A stretch of 64,000 bases of DNA from contig JAVKTQ010000006.1 in the NCBI GenBank assembly GCA_031460455.1, positions 144,767 through 208,766 of the forward strand. The letters are read 5' to 3'. Positions 24,445-32,745 of the stretch are shown here, piece after piece (the first letter of the stretch is position 1; the number at the start of each line of letters is the position of its first letter). Under the pieces are notes generated by a model, which was not told the DNA's origin, did not search any database, and saw only the letters and a list, made by a program, of their open reading frames with translations. The stretch comes from Sporomusaceae bacterium (lineage in GTDB: Bacteria; Bacillota; Negativicutes; Sporomusales; UBA7701). Both the position numbers and the translations under genes were made by a program.

Positions 24445-24473
24445 TTGAAAGCCGGCCGTAATGATAGTAAAAT
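24445..24473 (+). promoter_or_regulatory. Sigma70-type promoter of the RHH-TPR gene
   Basis: TTGAAA, 17-bp spacer, TAAAAT. A 9-bp stem (CCAGGCCCG at 24311 with CGGGCCTGG at 24335) lies further upstream. Confidence 0.65.
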
Positions 24474-24505
24474 ATTGGTGATGACGCAAAGGTGGGAGAG
24501 CGATT

Positions 24506-25408
24506 ATGGCGACAACGAACGAGAAGGCGACGATCAGCGCCCGGGTTAACGCGACGGCGGTGAAGGCTCTTAAGAATCTTAAGGTTCCCTTGTCCGACGT
24601 TATCGAGGCGGGCGTTTTCCACTTCCTGCTGTTGGACGATTTCGCCAAGGTGAAGTTTCTCATTCAGAACAACGAAGACGTGATTAACCTTAAGCGGCTG
24701 GAGGCGGCTTACGGCGAGGACGACGGCCATTCGTGGCCGGATATCCTCCGCGACGTCCTCCGCCCCGGCCCGGACGGCGATGTGAAGAGCACGGTGCGGG
24801 AGCTGAAGTCGGTGGCGAAGAATCTCGACGACCGCGGCGACGAGGTGTTTTTCCGCAAGCGGATCGCCGGGCTGGACACGGCGGCGCTGCTGCAGGAGGC
24901 CCATCTGCACATGGTGAGGAGTTCGTTCGCGGCGGCGCTGGTGCTGTACGAGAGCGCCCTCAGGCTTTTCGAGGCGGCGGGCAACGCCGCGGAGGCCGGG
25001 AAGACGATCGCTCTGGCCGGCCGCTGCCAGCAGAGCCTCGGACGGTACTCCGACGCGCTCGACGCTTATGAGCGGGCCAGGCGCGTCCTGGAACAGCAGG
25101 ACATGCCGCATGAGTTGGCCCGTATTCTCTATGACCGCGGGACGTGTTACCAGCTGACCGGCCGCTATGACGAGGCTTGCGCTTCTTTCGAGGAAGCCCG
25201 CGTCATTTTCGAAAGCCTCGGCAATTACGAGGAGGTGCGCAGGTCGTTCGCAAGCATCGGCGCCTGCCTGAATTTTATGGGCGACAAGAAGCGGGTGCTT
25301 GAGTTCCTGGATCTTTTCATCGCCAGGATTATCCGCCAGAAAAGCATCATCCTCGCCGGTATGGCCGCGGAAAGCCGGCAGATAACGCCGGCCAAGGAAG
25401 GAAATTGA
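24506..25408 (+). CDS. Protein with N-terminal ribbon-helix-helix-like segment and TPR repeats
   Basis: 300 residues. The start KATISARVNATAVKALKNL, with the following helix SDVIEAGVFHFLL, has the strand-helix-helix pattern of RHH DNA-binding domains. A linker (about 55-125) leads to at least three TPR-like helical pairs (SFAAALVLYESALRLFEAAG; GRYSDALDAYERARRVLE; GRYDEACASFEEARVIFES) and a fourth degenerate one. RHH plus TPR is an uncommon pairing. It might be a regulator whose DNA binding is gated by a peptide or protein bound to the TPR, as in Rap/RRNPP systems. That is an inference from layout only. Confidence 0.55.
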   Translation: MATTNEKATISARVNATAVKALKNLKVPLSDVIEAGVFHFLLLDDFAKVKFLIQNNEDVINLKRLEAAYGEDDGHSWPDILRDVLRPGPDGDVKSTVRELKSVAKNLDDRGDEVFFRKRIAGLDTAALLQEAHLHMVRSSFAAALVLYESALRLFEAAGNAAEAGKTIALAGRCQQSLGRYSDALDAYERARRVLEQQDMPHELARILYDRGTCYQLTGRYDEACASFEEARVIFESLGNYEEVRRSFASIGACLNFMGDKKRVLEFLDLFIARIIRQKSIILAGMAAESRQITPAKEGN

Positions 25409-25473
25409 CTGTCCGGGCCGAATGTTATTTTAAGAATACAAAATAAGCCAAAGAATAACGAGGTGCATTTGCA

Positions 25474-26019
25474 ATGTTCAAACCTGCCAGAATCTTCTCC
25501 GTTCTCCTTCTCCTCCTCGTCGCGCTGACGCTGCCGGCGCTTGCCGCCGCTGAGGAAGAGGACAGGTACTTCCCCCTGAGCAACGCCACGAAGGATACTT
25601 TCAGCACATACTTCCTGGATTTCAAAACTCTCCAGCATGTGCCGGCCGACGCGAATTTCGATTTTATCAAGAACCCTGAGCAGGTGTATAAGGACAAGGG
25701 TTATCTCCAGGCCTGGGTCAAGGTCGAATATGAAAAGAACGGCGCCAAGGAAGTGGTAGAGTCTCTGAAGATGCAGGAGCGGAACATCGCCGGCTACGAC
25801 AGGCTGGCTTTCTCTCTCCAGTTGCTGCGGGTGAGGCCGGCCACCAAGGAAGTGGCGCTGCTGGAGCAGGCCGATTACGATAAGAACGGCAAGGTTCTCG
25901 GCCGCATCGTCCACCCCACCGACCGGTGGGTGCCCTACGATGTCGAGGCGAGGATCAAGGAAATCTGCGAGAAACTGGTGGTAGCCCAGCGGGCGTTTTA
26001 CGCCAACGGGGGCCGTTAA
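25474..26019 (+). CDS. Secreted protein of unknown function
   Basis: 181 residues. Signal peptide with a long Leu/Val core (FSVLLLLLVALTLPALAAA), cleavage probably after ALAAA. The mature part is soluble, with WVKVEYEKNGAKEV and RVRPATKEVALLEQADYD strands. The pattern (exported, about 160 residues, WVK.EY segment) is like the surface-adhesin-E-type domains common in Negativicutes; I cannot confirm this. The next gene, also for an exported protein, starts 43 nt later and may be co-transcribed. Confidence 0.6.
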   Translation: MFKPARIFSVLLLLLVALTLPALAAAEEEDRYFPLSNATKDTFSTYFLDFKTLQHVPADANFDFIKNPEQVYKDKGYLQAWVKVEYEKNGAKEVVESLKMQERNIAGYDRLAFSLQLLRVRPATKEVALLEQADYDKNGKVLGRIVHPTDRWVPYDVEARIKEICEKLVVAQRAFYANGGR

Positions 26020-26062
26020 GCATTGCGGAGCGGCAGCTCTACCGACGTAAATGAGGGGAGCG

Positions 26063-26503
26063 ATGGGCGTGAATAAGATGAGACTGGCGATCGGTCTGAT
26101 GCTGCTGGGAGTGCTGCTGGCGGTATCGGCGCCGGCGGCGGCGGCCCCTTTCGACCCTGCGGTCGTGAAGGTCTCCGTGGACGACTCTCTGTGGAATAGT
26201 TATCATATCGCACCGGAGCCGGCGAGCGGCGACACCATCACCCTTCACCGCATTACGAAAGCCGAGGTGACCATCCTCACTACCGGCAACCGGGAATTCG
26301 CCACCCATGTTTTTACCTCCAAGGAGAATAAACCGCACAGATTCACTATCCCCCACGGCATACCGAATTTGAAGGTCCGCCTGAAAACCTGGACCGCCGA
26401 CGATGTCGTGTGGACGACCTCGGTCGATCTCAAGGAGATCGGCGACAGTATACTCGTCAAGGCGGTGCGGTCCGATCAGGCCGTCTATACTCCGGGGTTC
26501 TGA
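26063..26503 (+). CDS. Secreted protein of unknown function
   Basis: About 146 residues. Signal peptide (LAIGLMLLGVLLAVSAPAAAA) and a mature beta-rich part of about 120 residues with TFxxKENKPHRF-like and LKTWTADDVVW segments. The ribosome site GAGGGGAG fits ATG 26063 or GTG 26069 better than the upstream ATG at 26051. A strong terminator follows. No recognisable family. Confidence 0.55.
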   Translation: MGVNKMRLAIGLMLLGVLLAVSAPAAAAPFDPAVVKVSVDDSLWNSYHIAPEPASGDTITLHRITKAEVTILTTGNREFATHVFTSKENKPHRFTIPHGIPNLKVRLKTWTADDVVWTTSVDLKEIGDSILVKAVRSDQAVYTPGF

Positions 26504-26521
26504 CAGCCGGAACAAGAACTG

Positions 26522-26550
26522 AAAGCCAAGGCGTCCGCCTTGGCTTTTTT
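26522..26550 (+). terminator. Intrinsic terminator of the secreted-protein pair
   Basis: AAAGCCAAGGCG / CGCCTTGGCTTT stem with a 2-nt loop drawn, ending in TTTTTT. Confidence 0.92.
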
Positions 26551-26602
26551 GTTATGTTTTTGGCGGTTTGAGAAAATTTTCACTTTTTTTTGATCCAGTA
26601 TA

Positions 26603-26631
26603 TGGACTTTTACGGGGGGGAGCGTTATAAT
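26603..26631 (+). promoter_or_regulatory. Sigma70-type promoter of the small membrane protein gene
   Basis: TGGACT, 17-bp spacer, perfect TATAAT at 26626-26631. Confidence 0.65.
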
Positions 26632-26677
26632 TTAAGTGTGTGAATGTTATAACTTTCACTTATGGGAGGTCATGTAC

Positions 26678-26866
26678 ATGCTCCCCAAATCTTTGATCAT
26701 GCTCCTCGGGCTGCCGTTTGCGTTTATCTGCTGTTTGCTGGTACCGGTGGTCTTTCTAATGGTCTTCGCCTGTTCGCCGTTCGTTTATATTTACCGGTGC
26801 GTTACCGGGCCTGTCCAGGCCGGAGGCAGCACTGTTCCGCACATCGCGCATCCCCCCTCCGCTTAA
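26678..26866 (+). CDS. 62-residue single/two-helix membrane protein
   Basis: ATG at 26678 sits 7 nt from GGAGGT; ATG at 26672 would be too close. The product starts MLPKSLIMLLGLPFAFICC and is hydrophobic to about residue 40 (VFLMVFACSPFVYIYRC), with a short Pro/Gly-rich tail. Own promoter and terminator support a real monocistronic gene. Function unknown. Confidence 0.55.
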   Translation: MLPKSLIMLLGLPFAFICCLLVPVVFLMVFACSPFVYIYRCVTGPVQAGGSTVPHIAHPPSA

Positions 26867-26897
26867 CTACACCCCGCCTTGTCTTTATTTCCGCGTC

Positions 26898-26929
26898 GGC
26901 TCCGCTGCCAATCGGAGCCTATTTTTTTT
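26898..26929 (+). terminator. Intrinsic terminator of the small membrane protein gene
   Basis: GGCTCCG / CGGAGCC stem with an 8-nt loop, then TATTTTTTTT. Confidence 0.88.
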
Positions 26930-27010
26930 AGCCGCCAGCTTGTTGAAACTCTTCTCCGGCCGAAAATATGGTACAATAGTGGTAAAGTTCTTTGAGGGGG
27001 TACCCACTGT

Positions 27011-27463
27011 ATGATTAACCGGAGAACGGTCTCCACCCTTGTGCTCGCACTGTTCGTAGTCATGCTGCTTGCGGCTCCGGTATGCTCCGCCGCTGCCCAA
27101 AGCCTGGACAAGCCGACCAAGATGCTGATGAAGGTTGACATCGTCGACCCGAATCTCTTCTGGTCGTATCCTTATATCGGCAGGGACGGCAAGTCGAGGC
27201 TGCCTGCCGCCGTCCAGATTGTCTGGAGTACCACGAACGGCCTGTCTTCGGAGACGGGGACCGTTGTCGTGGCGAAGAAAGACCGCGGCCAGCTGGAAAT
27301 AACGACCGAGAAGAATGCGTATATTGATGTCGAGGTGCAGGTGGTTGATGCCAAAAAGATAATTATTGGCAAGGCCAGCCTGCAGGTCCGCAATGTCGGC
27401 AAGGAAGTCGCCTTCGCCGTCTATCCCCCCGAATACACCAGCCCTTCGATCGAGATGCAGTAA
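27011..27463 (+). CDS. Secreted protein of unknown function
   Basis: 150 residues. N-terminal RR then a hydrophobic core (TLVLALFVVMLLAAPVCSAAA), a standard signal peptide with no lipobox. The mature part is beta-rich (AAVQIVWSTTNGLS, IDVEVQVVDAKKIIIG). It resembles the two exported proteins at 25474 and 26063 in size and style. TACAAT at about 26981 is a possible -10. The gene converges on the 27534 gene, sharing a bidirectional terminator. Confidence 0.55.
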   Translation: MINRRTVSTLVLALFVVMLLAAPVCSAAAQSLDKPTKMLMKVDIVDPNLFWSYPYIGRDGKSRLPAAVQIVWSTTNGLSSETGTVVVAKKDRGQLEITTEKNAYIDVEVQVVDAKKIIIGKASLQVRNVGKEVAFAVYPPEYTSPSIEMQ

Positions 27464-27484
27464 GCCCCCTCTCCCCTGCCGAAC

Positions 27485-27519
27485 AAAAAGGTCTGCAGCA
27501 AACGCTGCAGACCTTTTTT
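27485..27519. terminator. Bidirectional intrinsic terminator
   Basis: AAAAAGGTCTGCAG / CTGCAGACCTTTTT stem with a 6-nt loop between convergent genes. Confidence 0.92.
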
Positions 27520-27533
27520 GTTGGCAGAGCGAA

Positions 27534-28121
27534 TTAACGCGGCCAGAATTCCCGCCCGCCGGCGGCTTTCGTGAGCAGCCGCTCGGTGAGCGCCCCGGCG
27601 AGGTTTGCGGCCTCCCCGCGGGCCGACCAGTCGTCGAAGTAGTCTTCCCGGTCTTTGATGTCGATGAAGCTGCCGCGGTCCGCCCGGTAGCCGACGAGGC
27701 GCATGGCGAGGTCGGTTTTAAGCTGTAGGCCGCTCCAGGGGTTGTTGACGGTATATTCGCCGAGGTCGGTGACGATCACTCCAAGGATAAGGTCGGCGTC
27801 GAGTTTGAGCGCCAGCTGCCGCAGTCGGGGCAGGTCGGGCTTCCGCGGGTCGAGGATGCCGTCCGGCGGCGAGGCGGCCTTGATTTCGGCGGCGGGGATG
27901 ATTTCGTATACTTTTACGAATGACGGCAGCGGCGTACGGAACCACGCGGCCAGCGTAGCGGCGACTTTGGCCTCCACCGCGGGGAGTTCGCGGTTTTCCA
28001 CGGTGGCGGCGACGGGCAGGATGGCTATCCGGCGCGCCTCGGCGGCGGCGCAGGCAGGCGAATCCGGCAGCGTCAGGAGCGCGAACGCAAGGGTGAGGGC
28101 GAGGGCAAGGGTTTTTTTCAC
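27534..28121 (-). CDS. Secreted protein with CsgG/DUF799-like pattern, function unknown
   Basis: 195 residues from GTG at 28121 (ribosome site GGTGAT). Signal peptide KKTLALALTLAFALLTL, with Cys in SPACAAA that is not a good lipobox. The mature start RRIAILPVAATVENREL and the later LDADLILGVIVTDLGEY are laid out like the alpha/beta fold of periplasmic CsgG/GNA1162-type proteins. It follows the HD-GYP gene by 22 nt and is probably co-transcribed. Confidence 0.5.
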   Translation of the reverse strand: MKKTLALALTLAFALLTLPDSPACAAAEARRIAILPVAATVENRELPAVEAKVAATLAAWFRTPLPSFVKVYEIIPAAEIKAASPPDGILDPRKPDLPRLRQLALKLDADLILGVIVTDLGEYTVNNPWSGLQLKTDLAMRLVGYRADRGSFIDIKDREDYFDDWSARGEAANLAGALTERLLTKAAGGREFWPR

Positions 28122-28143
28122 GTTATCACCGCCAGGTTGTTTT

Positions 28144-30711
28144 TTAGTGCGGCCGGTCGGCCGACCCGCGGTTGCCAAGCTGCCTGAGGAATTTGCGGAC
28201 GATCGCGGGGTCGAACTGGGTGCCGGCGCAGCGTTTGATTTCCGCCACGGCCGCTTCGTGGGTCATGGCTGTGCGGTAGGGGCGGTCGCTGGTCATGGCG
28301 TCGTAGGCTTCGACGACGGCCATTATGCGGCATTCGCGGGGTATCGCCTCGCCGCTGAGGCCTACGGGGTAACCATCGCCGTTCCACCATTCGTGGTGTT
28401 TGAGGATCCACTCGGCGATGGGCAGGAGTTCGCCCGACGACTGGGCGATACGGTAGCCGATTTCGCAGTGGCGCCGCATTTCCGCCTGTTCTTCGGCGGT
28501 GAGGGGCCCGGCCTTGCGGAGGATGTTGTCGGGGATGCCGACTTTGCCGATGTCGTGGAATTTGGCCAGCAGTTGCAGCCCGGTTACGGCGAACTCGGGC
28601 AGCCCCAGGCCGCGGGCCAGTCTGGAAACTAGCCGGTCAATCCTTGCGATGTGTTCTGCGGTGAGAAACTCCCTCTCTTCGAGGAGTTTCATGGCGGTCT
28701 GGATTATGGCGCTGCGGGCGCCGTGCGAGTGGTTGAGCTTCTCGCGGTACATGTTGTTGTCCGCTTCGCGGAGAAGGGCGCGGATGCTTTCGCCGCGCCG
28801 GCCGATGGCGTGGCCGACGGACAGGCTGAGGTGCACGCCCGGCTGGGTTTGGTTGTGGGCGGCGATGCCGCTTTGTACTCTGCGGCAGGCGGCTCGGGCC
28901 GCGCGGCTGGTGGCGCCCGGCATGAGGACGGCGTATTCGTCGCCGCCGATCCGAGCGACGATGTCTTCGCGGCGGAAGGCTTGTTTTATTATTTTCGCCG
29001 CGGCTATGAGCATTGTGTCGCCGACATGGTGACCCATGGCGTCGTTGATGAGTTTCAGGCCGTTGATGTCGCAGATGATTATGCCCACAGGCCCGTCGCC
29101 CGACTGTTCGTGCCGGTCGAGCGCGGCTTCGAAGTAGGCGCGGTTGTAAAGCGAGGTCAGTCCGTCGCGGGTGCTGATGTAGAGCAGTTTGTCCTGCACG
29201 CCTTTCTGGGCGGTGATGTCCATGATGACGCCTTCGACGTACAGGGGGCGGCCGTCGGCGCCGCTCACGGGCCTGGCCCGCTCGACGACGGTGCGGACTG
29301 CGCCGCTTTTGTGGGTGATGCCGTATTCGACCTCGAAGGGGCGGCCGTCGGCGATGGCGCCTCCGCAAGCCGCCGCGACTCTGGCCCGGTCGGCTGCCAG
29401 CGTTATTTCTCCCAGCGGGCACGGCCCGCCGGCCGGCAGTTCTTCCGGGGCGTAGCCGGTGACGGCTTGGAGCATGGTGTTGAAAAAGCGGACTCGGTCG
29501 TTTTCGCGGAGGAAGACGCGATAGACAATGCCTGGCAGGTTTTCCGCCAGCGTGCGGTATGAAGCCTCGCTGTCGCGCAGCGCCGCCTCGGCGCGGGTAC
29601 GCTCCGCAAGCTCGCTTTCCAGCGTCTCGTAGAGCCTGGCGTTGCTGAGGGCAAGGGCCGCAAGCTCGGCGAACTGTTTGAGGAGGGCGATTTCTTCGCC
29701 GCTGAAGGTCCGCTCCGAGTCGATGCGGGCGAGGCAGAAGACGCCGAGGACTTCCCGCCCGCTTGTCAGCGGTATGCCGATCCAGGCCCGCACGGCATCG
29801 CGGTTGGGGTCGGGATTGCGGCCCGACTCATGGCTGTAGTCGTCGGTGACGAAGATCTGGCCGTTTTGCCATACCCGCCCCGATATTTCTTCGCCCGGTT
29901 TCAGCCGCTTGCCGATGAGTTCGCGGTAGAAGCCGCGGGCGACTTTAACCTCAAGGCGGCTGGCGTCGGGCGCGGCGAGATAAACGTAGCCGTGCCGGGT
30001 ATCGACAAGCTCCGAGGCGCCGTCGAGGATGTTGGCGAGCAGCTCTTTGACTTCGAAGCGGGTCATGAGGCGTACAGACAGCAGGTGGAGCAGTTCGAGA
30101 TGGCGGTTCTGCCGGCGGAGCAGTTCTTCGACGCGGGCGCGTTCGGCGAGTTCGTTCTGGAGCTTGGTGTATAGCCGCATGTTGCTTACGGCGATGGAGG
30201 ACAGCTCTGCAAGACGCTGCAGCAAAGCCTTTTCTTCCGCTGCGGGGAGATAGCTTTCCGCCATGATGTTGAACCCCAGGACGCCGATTATTTGCCGGTC
30301 GTTCCTGATGGGCAGGCCGAGGATGGTCCCGGCGACGCTCCGGCCGCCGCGCACCGGTCCCTCACCGTCGGGCCCGGTCTGCCAGATCCTTTGTTCGGCG
30401 GCGAAGGCGCCCTCCTGCCAGACTTTGCCGACGAACCCTTCGCCGGGGCGGCGGCGCGCGCCTAGCTGCGAGCGGTGGAAACCGACGCCGACCCGCATTT
30501 CCATCGCTTCGCCGTCTTCGGTGAGGATGTAGAGGAAGGCGTTCGGGGTGCGGAGGAGTCCGGCGGCGCGCGCGGTTATTTCCTCCAGCAGCGAGTCGAG
30601 GTCGCGGCGGCGCATAAGGCCGACGGCCATGCGGTGCAACGCTTCGAAGTATTCGCTTTGTAGGCGGTTCGCCGCGCCGGGGCTGAGCGTATTATCAGGC
30701 TCGCTGTCCAT
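28144..30711 (-). CDS. GAF-GAF-PAS-GGDEF-HD-GYP signalling protein (c-di-GMP turnover)
   Basis: About 855 residues, cytoplasmic. Two GAF domains (about 40-190 and 215-375), PAS (395-515), GGDEF (520-680) with intact RIGGDEYAVL (about 590), and C-terminal HD-GYP with KFHDIGKVGIPD (about 718) and HHEWWNGDGYPVGL (about 774). Both the cyclase and phosphodiesterase signatures look intact, so it may be bifunctional or switch with the GAF/PAS input. ATG at 30711 is preceded by GGTGGGGGAG. Upstream (30712-30950) I see only GC-rich hairpins (one at about 30833-30850) and an AT-rich stretch. Confidence 0.9.
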   Translation of the reverse strand: MDSEPDNTLSPGAANRLQSEYFEALHRMAVGLMRRRDLDSLLEEITARAAGLLRTPNAFLYILTEDGEAMEMRVGVGFHRSQLGARRRPGEGFVGKVWQEGAFAAEQRIWQTGPDGEGPVRGGRSVAGTILGLPIRNDRQIIGVLGFNIMAESYLPAAEEKALLQRLAELSSIAVSNMRLYTKLQNELAERARVEELLRRQNRHLELLHLLSVRLMTRFEVKELLANILDGASELVDTRHGYVYLAAPDASRLEVKVARGFYRELIGKRLKPGEEISGRVWQNGQIFVTDDYSHESGRNPDPNRDAVRAWIGIPLTSGREVLGVFCLARIDSERTFSGEEIALLKQFAELAALALSNARLYETLESELAERTRAEAALRDSEASYRTLAENLPGIVYRVFLRENDRVRFFNTMLQAVTGYAPEELPAGGPCPLGEITLAADRARVAAACGGAIADGRPFEVEYGITHKSGAVRTVVERARPVSGADGRPLYVEGVIMDITAQKGVQDKLLYISTRDGLTSLYNRAYFEAALDRHEQSGDGPVGIIICDINGLKLINDAMGHHVGDTMLIAAAKIIKQAFRREDIVARIGGDEYAVLMPGATSRAARAACRRVQSGIAAHNQTQPGVHLSLSVGHAIGRRGESIRALLREADNNMYREKLNHSHGARSAIIQTAMKLLEEREFLTAEHIARIDRLVSRLARGLGLPEFAVTGLQLLAKFHDIGKVGIPDNILRKAGPLTAEEQAEMRRHCEIGYRIAQSSGELLPIAEWILKHHEWWNGDGYPVGLSGEAIPRECRIMAVVEAYDAMTSDRPYRTAMTHEAAVAEIKRCAGTQFDPAIVRKFLRQLGNRGSADRPH

Positions 30712-30950
30712 TGACTCCCCCACCGAATGATGCCTCAGTAATCCTTGTTTTTCCACTTCGACAGGTTATGTAATTTTCCTTTCCCGCCGCAGGCGGCTGC
30801 GGTCGCCCTCTTTTTCCGCGGCGGGGACCGCAGGCCCTTAGAGCCCGCGGTTTTTGTCGTATATAAAAGAATTTTGCCATTTTAAAAGGTTATGTGTCGA
30901 TTTGTGTCAAATTATTATGTTATGAAAATATTTGGGGCCCGGCGGGCCTG

Positions 30951-30988
30951 AACGAGAAAGATCCAGCTATTGCTGGATCTTTCTCGTT
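30951..30988. terminator. 17-bp perfect hairpin spanning a stop codon
   Basis: AACGAGAAAGATCCAGC pairs perfectly with GCTGGATCTTTCTCGTT around a TATT loop. The stem contains the last codons and stop (30967-30969) of the 64-residue gene. No strong T-run follows on either side. Confidence 0.6.
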
Positions 30989-31161
30989 TGTTCGGCGGCG
31001 GTCGACGCTTTTTCGTTATGCAGCTGTTGGCTGCGGTGCTTTTTGGCGAGCTCCTCCCGGTTGACCGGGTTGACCTTTTCGCCGAATTCCCTGGCGAGCA
31101 GGGCCTCGACTTCTTCGGGGCGGAGCGTCTGGGTCTTTACCTCGTTCCACTTTTCTTGCAT
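30967..31161 (-). CDS. 64-residue basic/acidic helical protein, function unknown
   Basis: ATG at 31161 behind AAAGAGGTGAACA. The product (MQEKWNEVKTQTLRPEEVEA at the start) is highly charged, Cys-free and predicted all-helical. It ends RKIQQ, encoded inside the hairpin at 30951-30988. I do not recognise a family. It may be a short regulatory or spore-type protein. Confidence 0.5.
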   Translation of the reverse strand: MQEKWNEVKTQTLRPEEVEALLAREFGEKVNPVNREELAKKHRSQQLHNEKASTAAEQTRKIQQ

Positions 31162-31213
31162 TGTTCACCTCTTTAATCTGGGGTTATTATTAGCCGCCGG
31201 CGGAAAAATGATG

Positions 31214-32575
31214 CTAGCTACGCGGCAAAATATCCTCTTCGGCTGCGGCCAGCCGCCTGATCTGGGAGACGACGAGAGCGGCGGTGACGAGCGTGGCGCC
31301 GAAATCGGCGATCGGCCCGGCAAGCCATACGCCCTGCAGGCCGATGAAGCGCGGCAGGATCAGGAGCGCCGGGATGAGGATGAGGAGTTGGCGGGACATG
31401 CTGAGCAGCAGGGAGTGCATGGGCTTGCCGATCGCCTGGAAGAAGCCCGCCCCCATTACCTGAAAGCCGATGAGGGGCAGCATGGCCATGAATATTTTGA
31501 GGCCGGCCGCGCCGAGGGCGATGAGGTCGGCTTCGGCGCTGAACATGCGGATGATGTATGCGTCGAACAGTTCGATGAGGATGAAGCCGGCGACTGAGAC
31601 GGCGGTGGCGGCGATGCTGCCTTTTATGACCGCTTCTTTGACCCGGCCGAATTTTTTCGCGCCGTAGTTGTAGCCGATAACGGGCTGGGTGCCCTGGCTG
31701 ATGCCGAAGATGGGCATGAGGACGACCATGGAGACGCGGTTGATGATGCCCATGGCGGCCACGGCCATCTGTCCGCCGTGGATGACGAGGATGTTGTTGA
31801 ACAGGCCGGCGACGACGCTGGCGGCGATTTGCATGAAGAAGGCCGATGAGCCCATGACGACGATTTTCGCGGCGATCCGCCGGTCGGGGATCATGTTGGC
31901 GCCGCGCAGCCTGAGCAGGCTCCGCCGGCTGCGGAAGTGGGCGACGACCCAGACGGCGGATACGGCCTGGGCGATGACGGTGGCAAGCGCCGAGCCTTTG
32001 ATGCCCAGGCCGAGGACGAAGATGAACAGGGGGTTGAGGATGGTGTTGAGGAGGGCGGATACGACCATGGTCATCATGGCGATGCGGGGGTGGCCTTCGG
32101 CGCGGATGATGTTGTTGAGACCGAAGCCGGTGAACATGAAGACGCTGCCGGCGAGGATGACGGCGGTGAAGTCGCGGGCGTAGGGCAGCACGTCCTCCTC
32201 CGCCCCTAGGGCGGCGAGGACGGGATCGAGGACGAAGAGGAGGATGGCCGACATGCCGACGGCGATGGCCAGCCCGAGGACGAAGGCGTTGCCGAGGATT
32301 TTTTCGGCGTCGGTGAGCCGCTTCTGGCCGATGCGGATGGAGACGAGGGTGGTCGCGCCGACGCCGATGAGCATGCCGAAGGCCATGAGGACGATCATTA
32401 TCGGGAAGGCGATGGTGACCGCCGCCAGGCCGATGGCGCCGACGCCGTGGCCGACGAAGATGCTGTCGACGATGTTGTAGAGGGCGTTGACGAGCATGCC
32501 GGTGATGGCCGGTACGGAGAAATCCCAGATGAGGGTGCCGATGTTTTTGTGGCCGAGGCTGCTGCGGTCATCCAT
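31214..32575 (-). CDS. MATE family efflux transporter
   Basis: 453 residues, twelve membrane helices in two similar halves. Each half starts with the MATE pattern (WDFSVPAITGMLVNALYNIVDSIF; KIVVMGSSAFFMQIAASVVAGLF), and GQGTQP-like ISQGTQPVIGYNYGAK lies in the second half. It is a Na+ or H+ driven exporter of cationic compounds; the substrate is unknown. ATG at 32575 has no ribosome site of its own, but a short leader frame with a strong one overlaps it. A terminator-like hairpin separates it from thiW. Confidence 0.88.
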   Translation of the reverse strand: MDDRSSLGHKNIGTLIWDFSVPAITGMLVNALYNIVDSIFVGHGVGAIGLAAVTIAFPIMIVLMAFGMLIGVGATTLVSIRIGQKRLTDAEKILGNAFVLGLAIAVGMSAILLFVLDPVLAALGAEEDVLPYARDFTAVILAGSVFMFTGFGLNNIIRAEGHPRIAMMTMVVSALLNTILNPLFIFVLGLGIKGSALATVIAQAVSAVWVVAHFRSRRSLLRLRGANMIPDRRIAAKIVVMGSSAFFMQIAASVVAGLFNNILVIHGGQMAVAAMGIINRVSMVVLMPIFGISQGTQPVIGYNYGAKKFGRVKEAVIKGSIAATAVSVAGFILIELFDAYIIRMFSAEADLIALGAAGLKIFMAMLPLIGFQVMGAGFFQAIGKPMHSLLLSMSRQLLILIPALLILPRFIGLQGVWLAGPIADFGATLVTAALVVSQIRRLAAAEEDILPRS

Positions 32576-32603
32576 GATTTGGCGCTGCTGCGATTGGCGG
32601 CAT
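32568..32603 (-). other. Possible 11-codon leader frame overlapping the MATE start
   Basis: ATG at 32603 follows GGAGGGG by 5 nt and reads MPPIAAAPNHG, then TGA, overlapping the MATE start by 8 bp. The MATE ATG itself lacks a ribosome site, so coupling through this frame is plausible. Confidence 0.35.
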
Positions 32604-32675
32604 CTTGTCCCCTCCTTCCGTCGCTAATTAGTATTGGCTTATCTTCGCCCCGGTTCTCATGGGAATAAGAAGCAA

Positions 32676-32707
32676 GCAAGGCTGCTGGGTTCCCCCAGAA
32701 GCCTTGC
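32676..32707 (-). terminator. Hairpin after thiW
   Basis: Nested stem GCAAGGCT...AGCCTTGC with an inner GCTGGG/CCCAG. On the minus strand it is followed by TTGCTTCTTATT. Confidence 0.7.
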
Positions 32708-32745
32708 GGGCGTGGCGCTAGACGAAGTTTTTCAACAGCCGAGTG

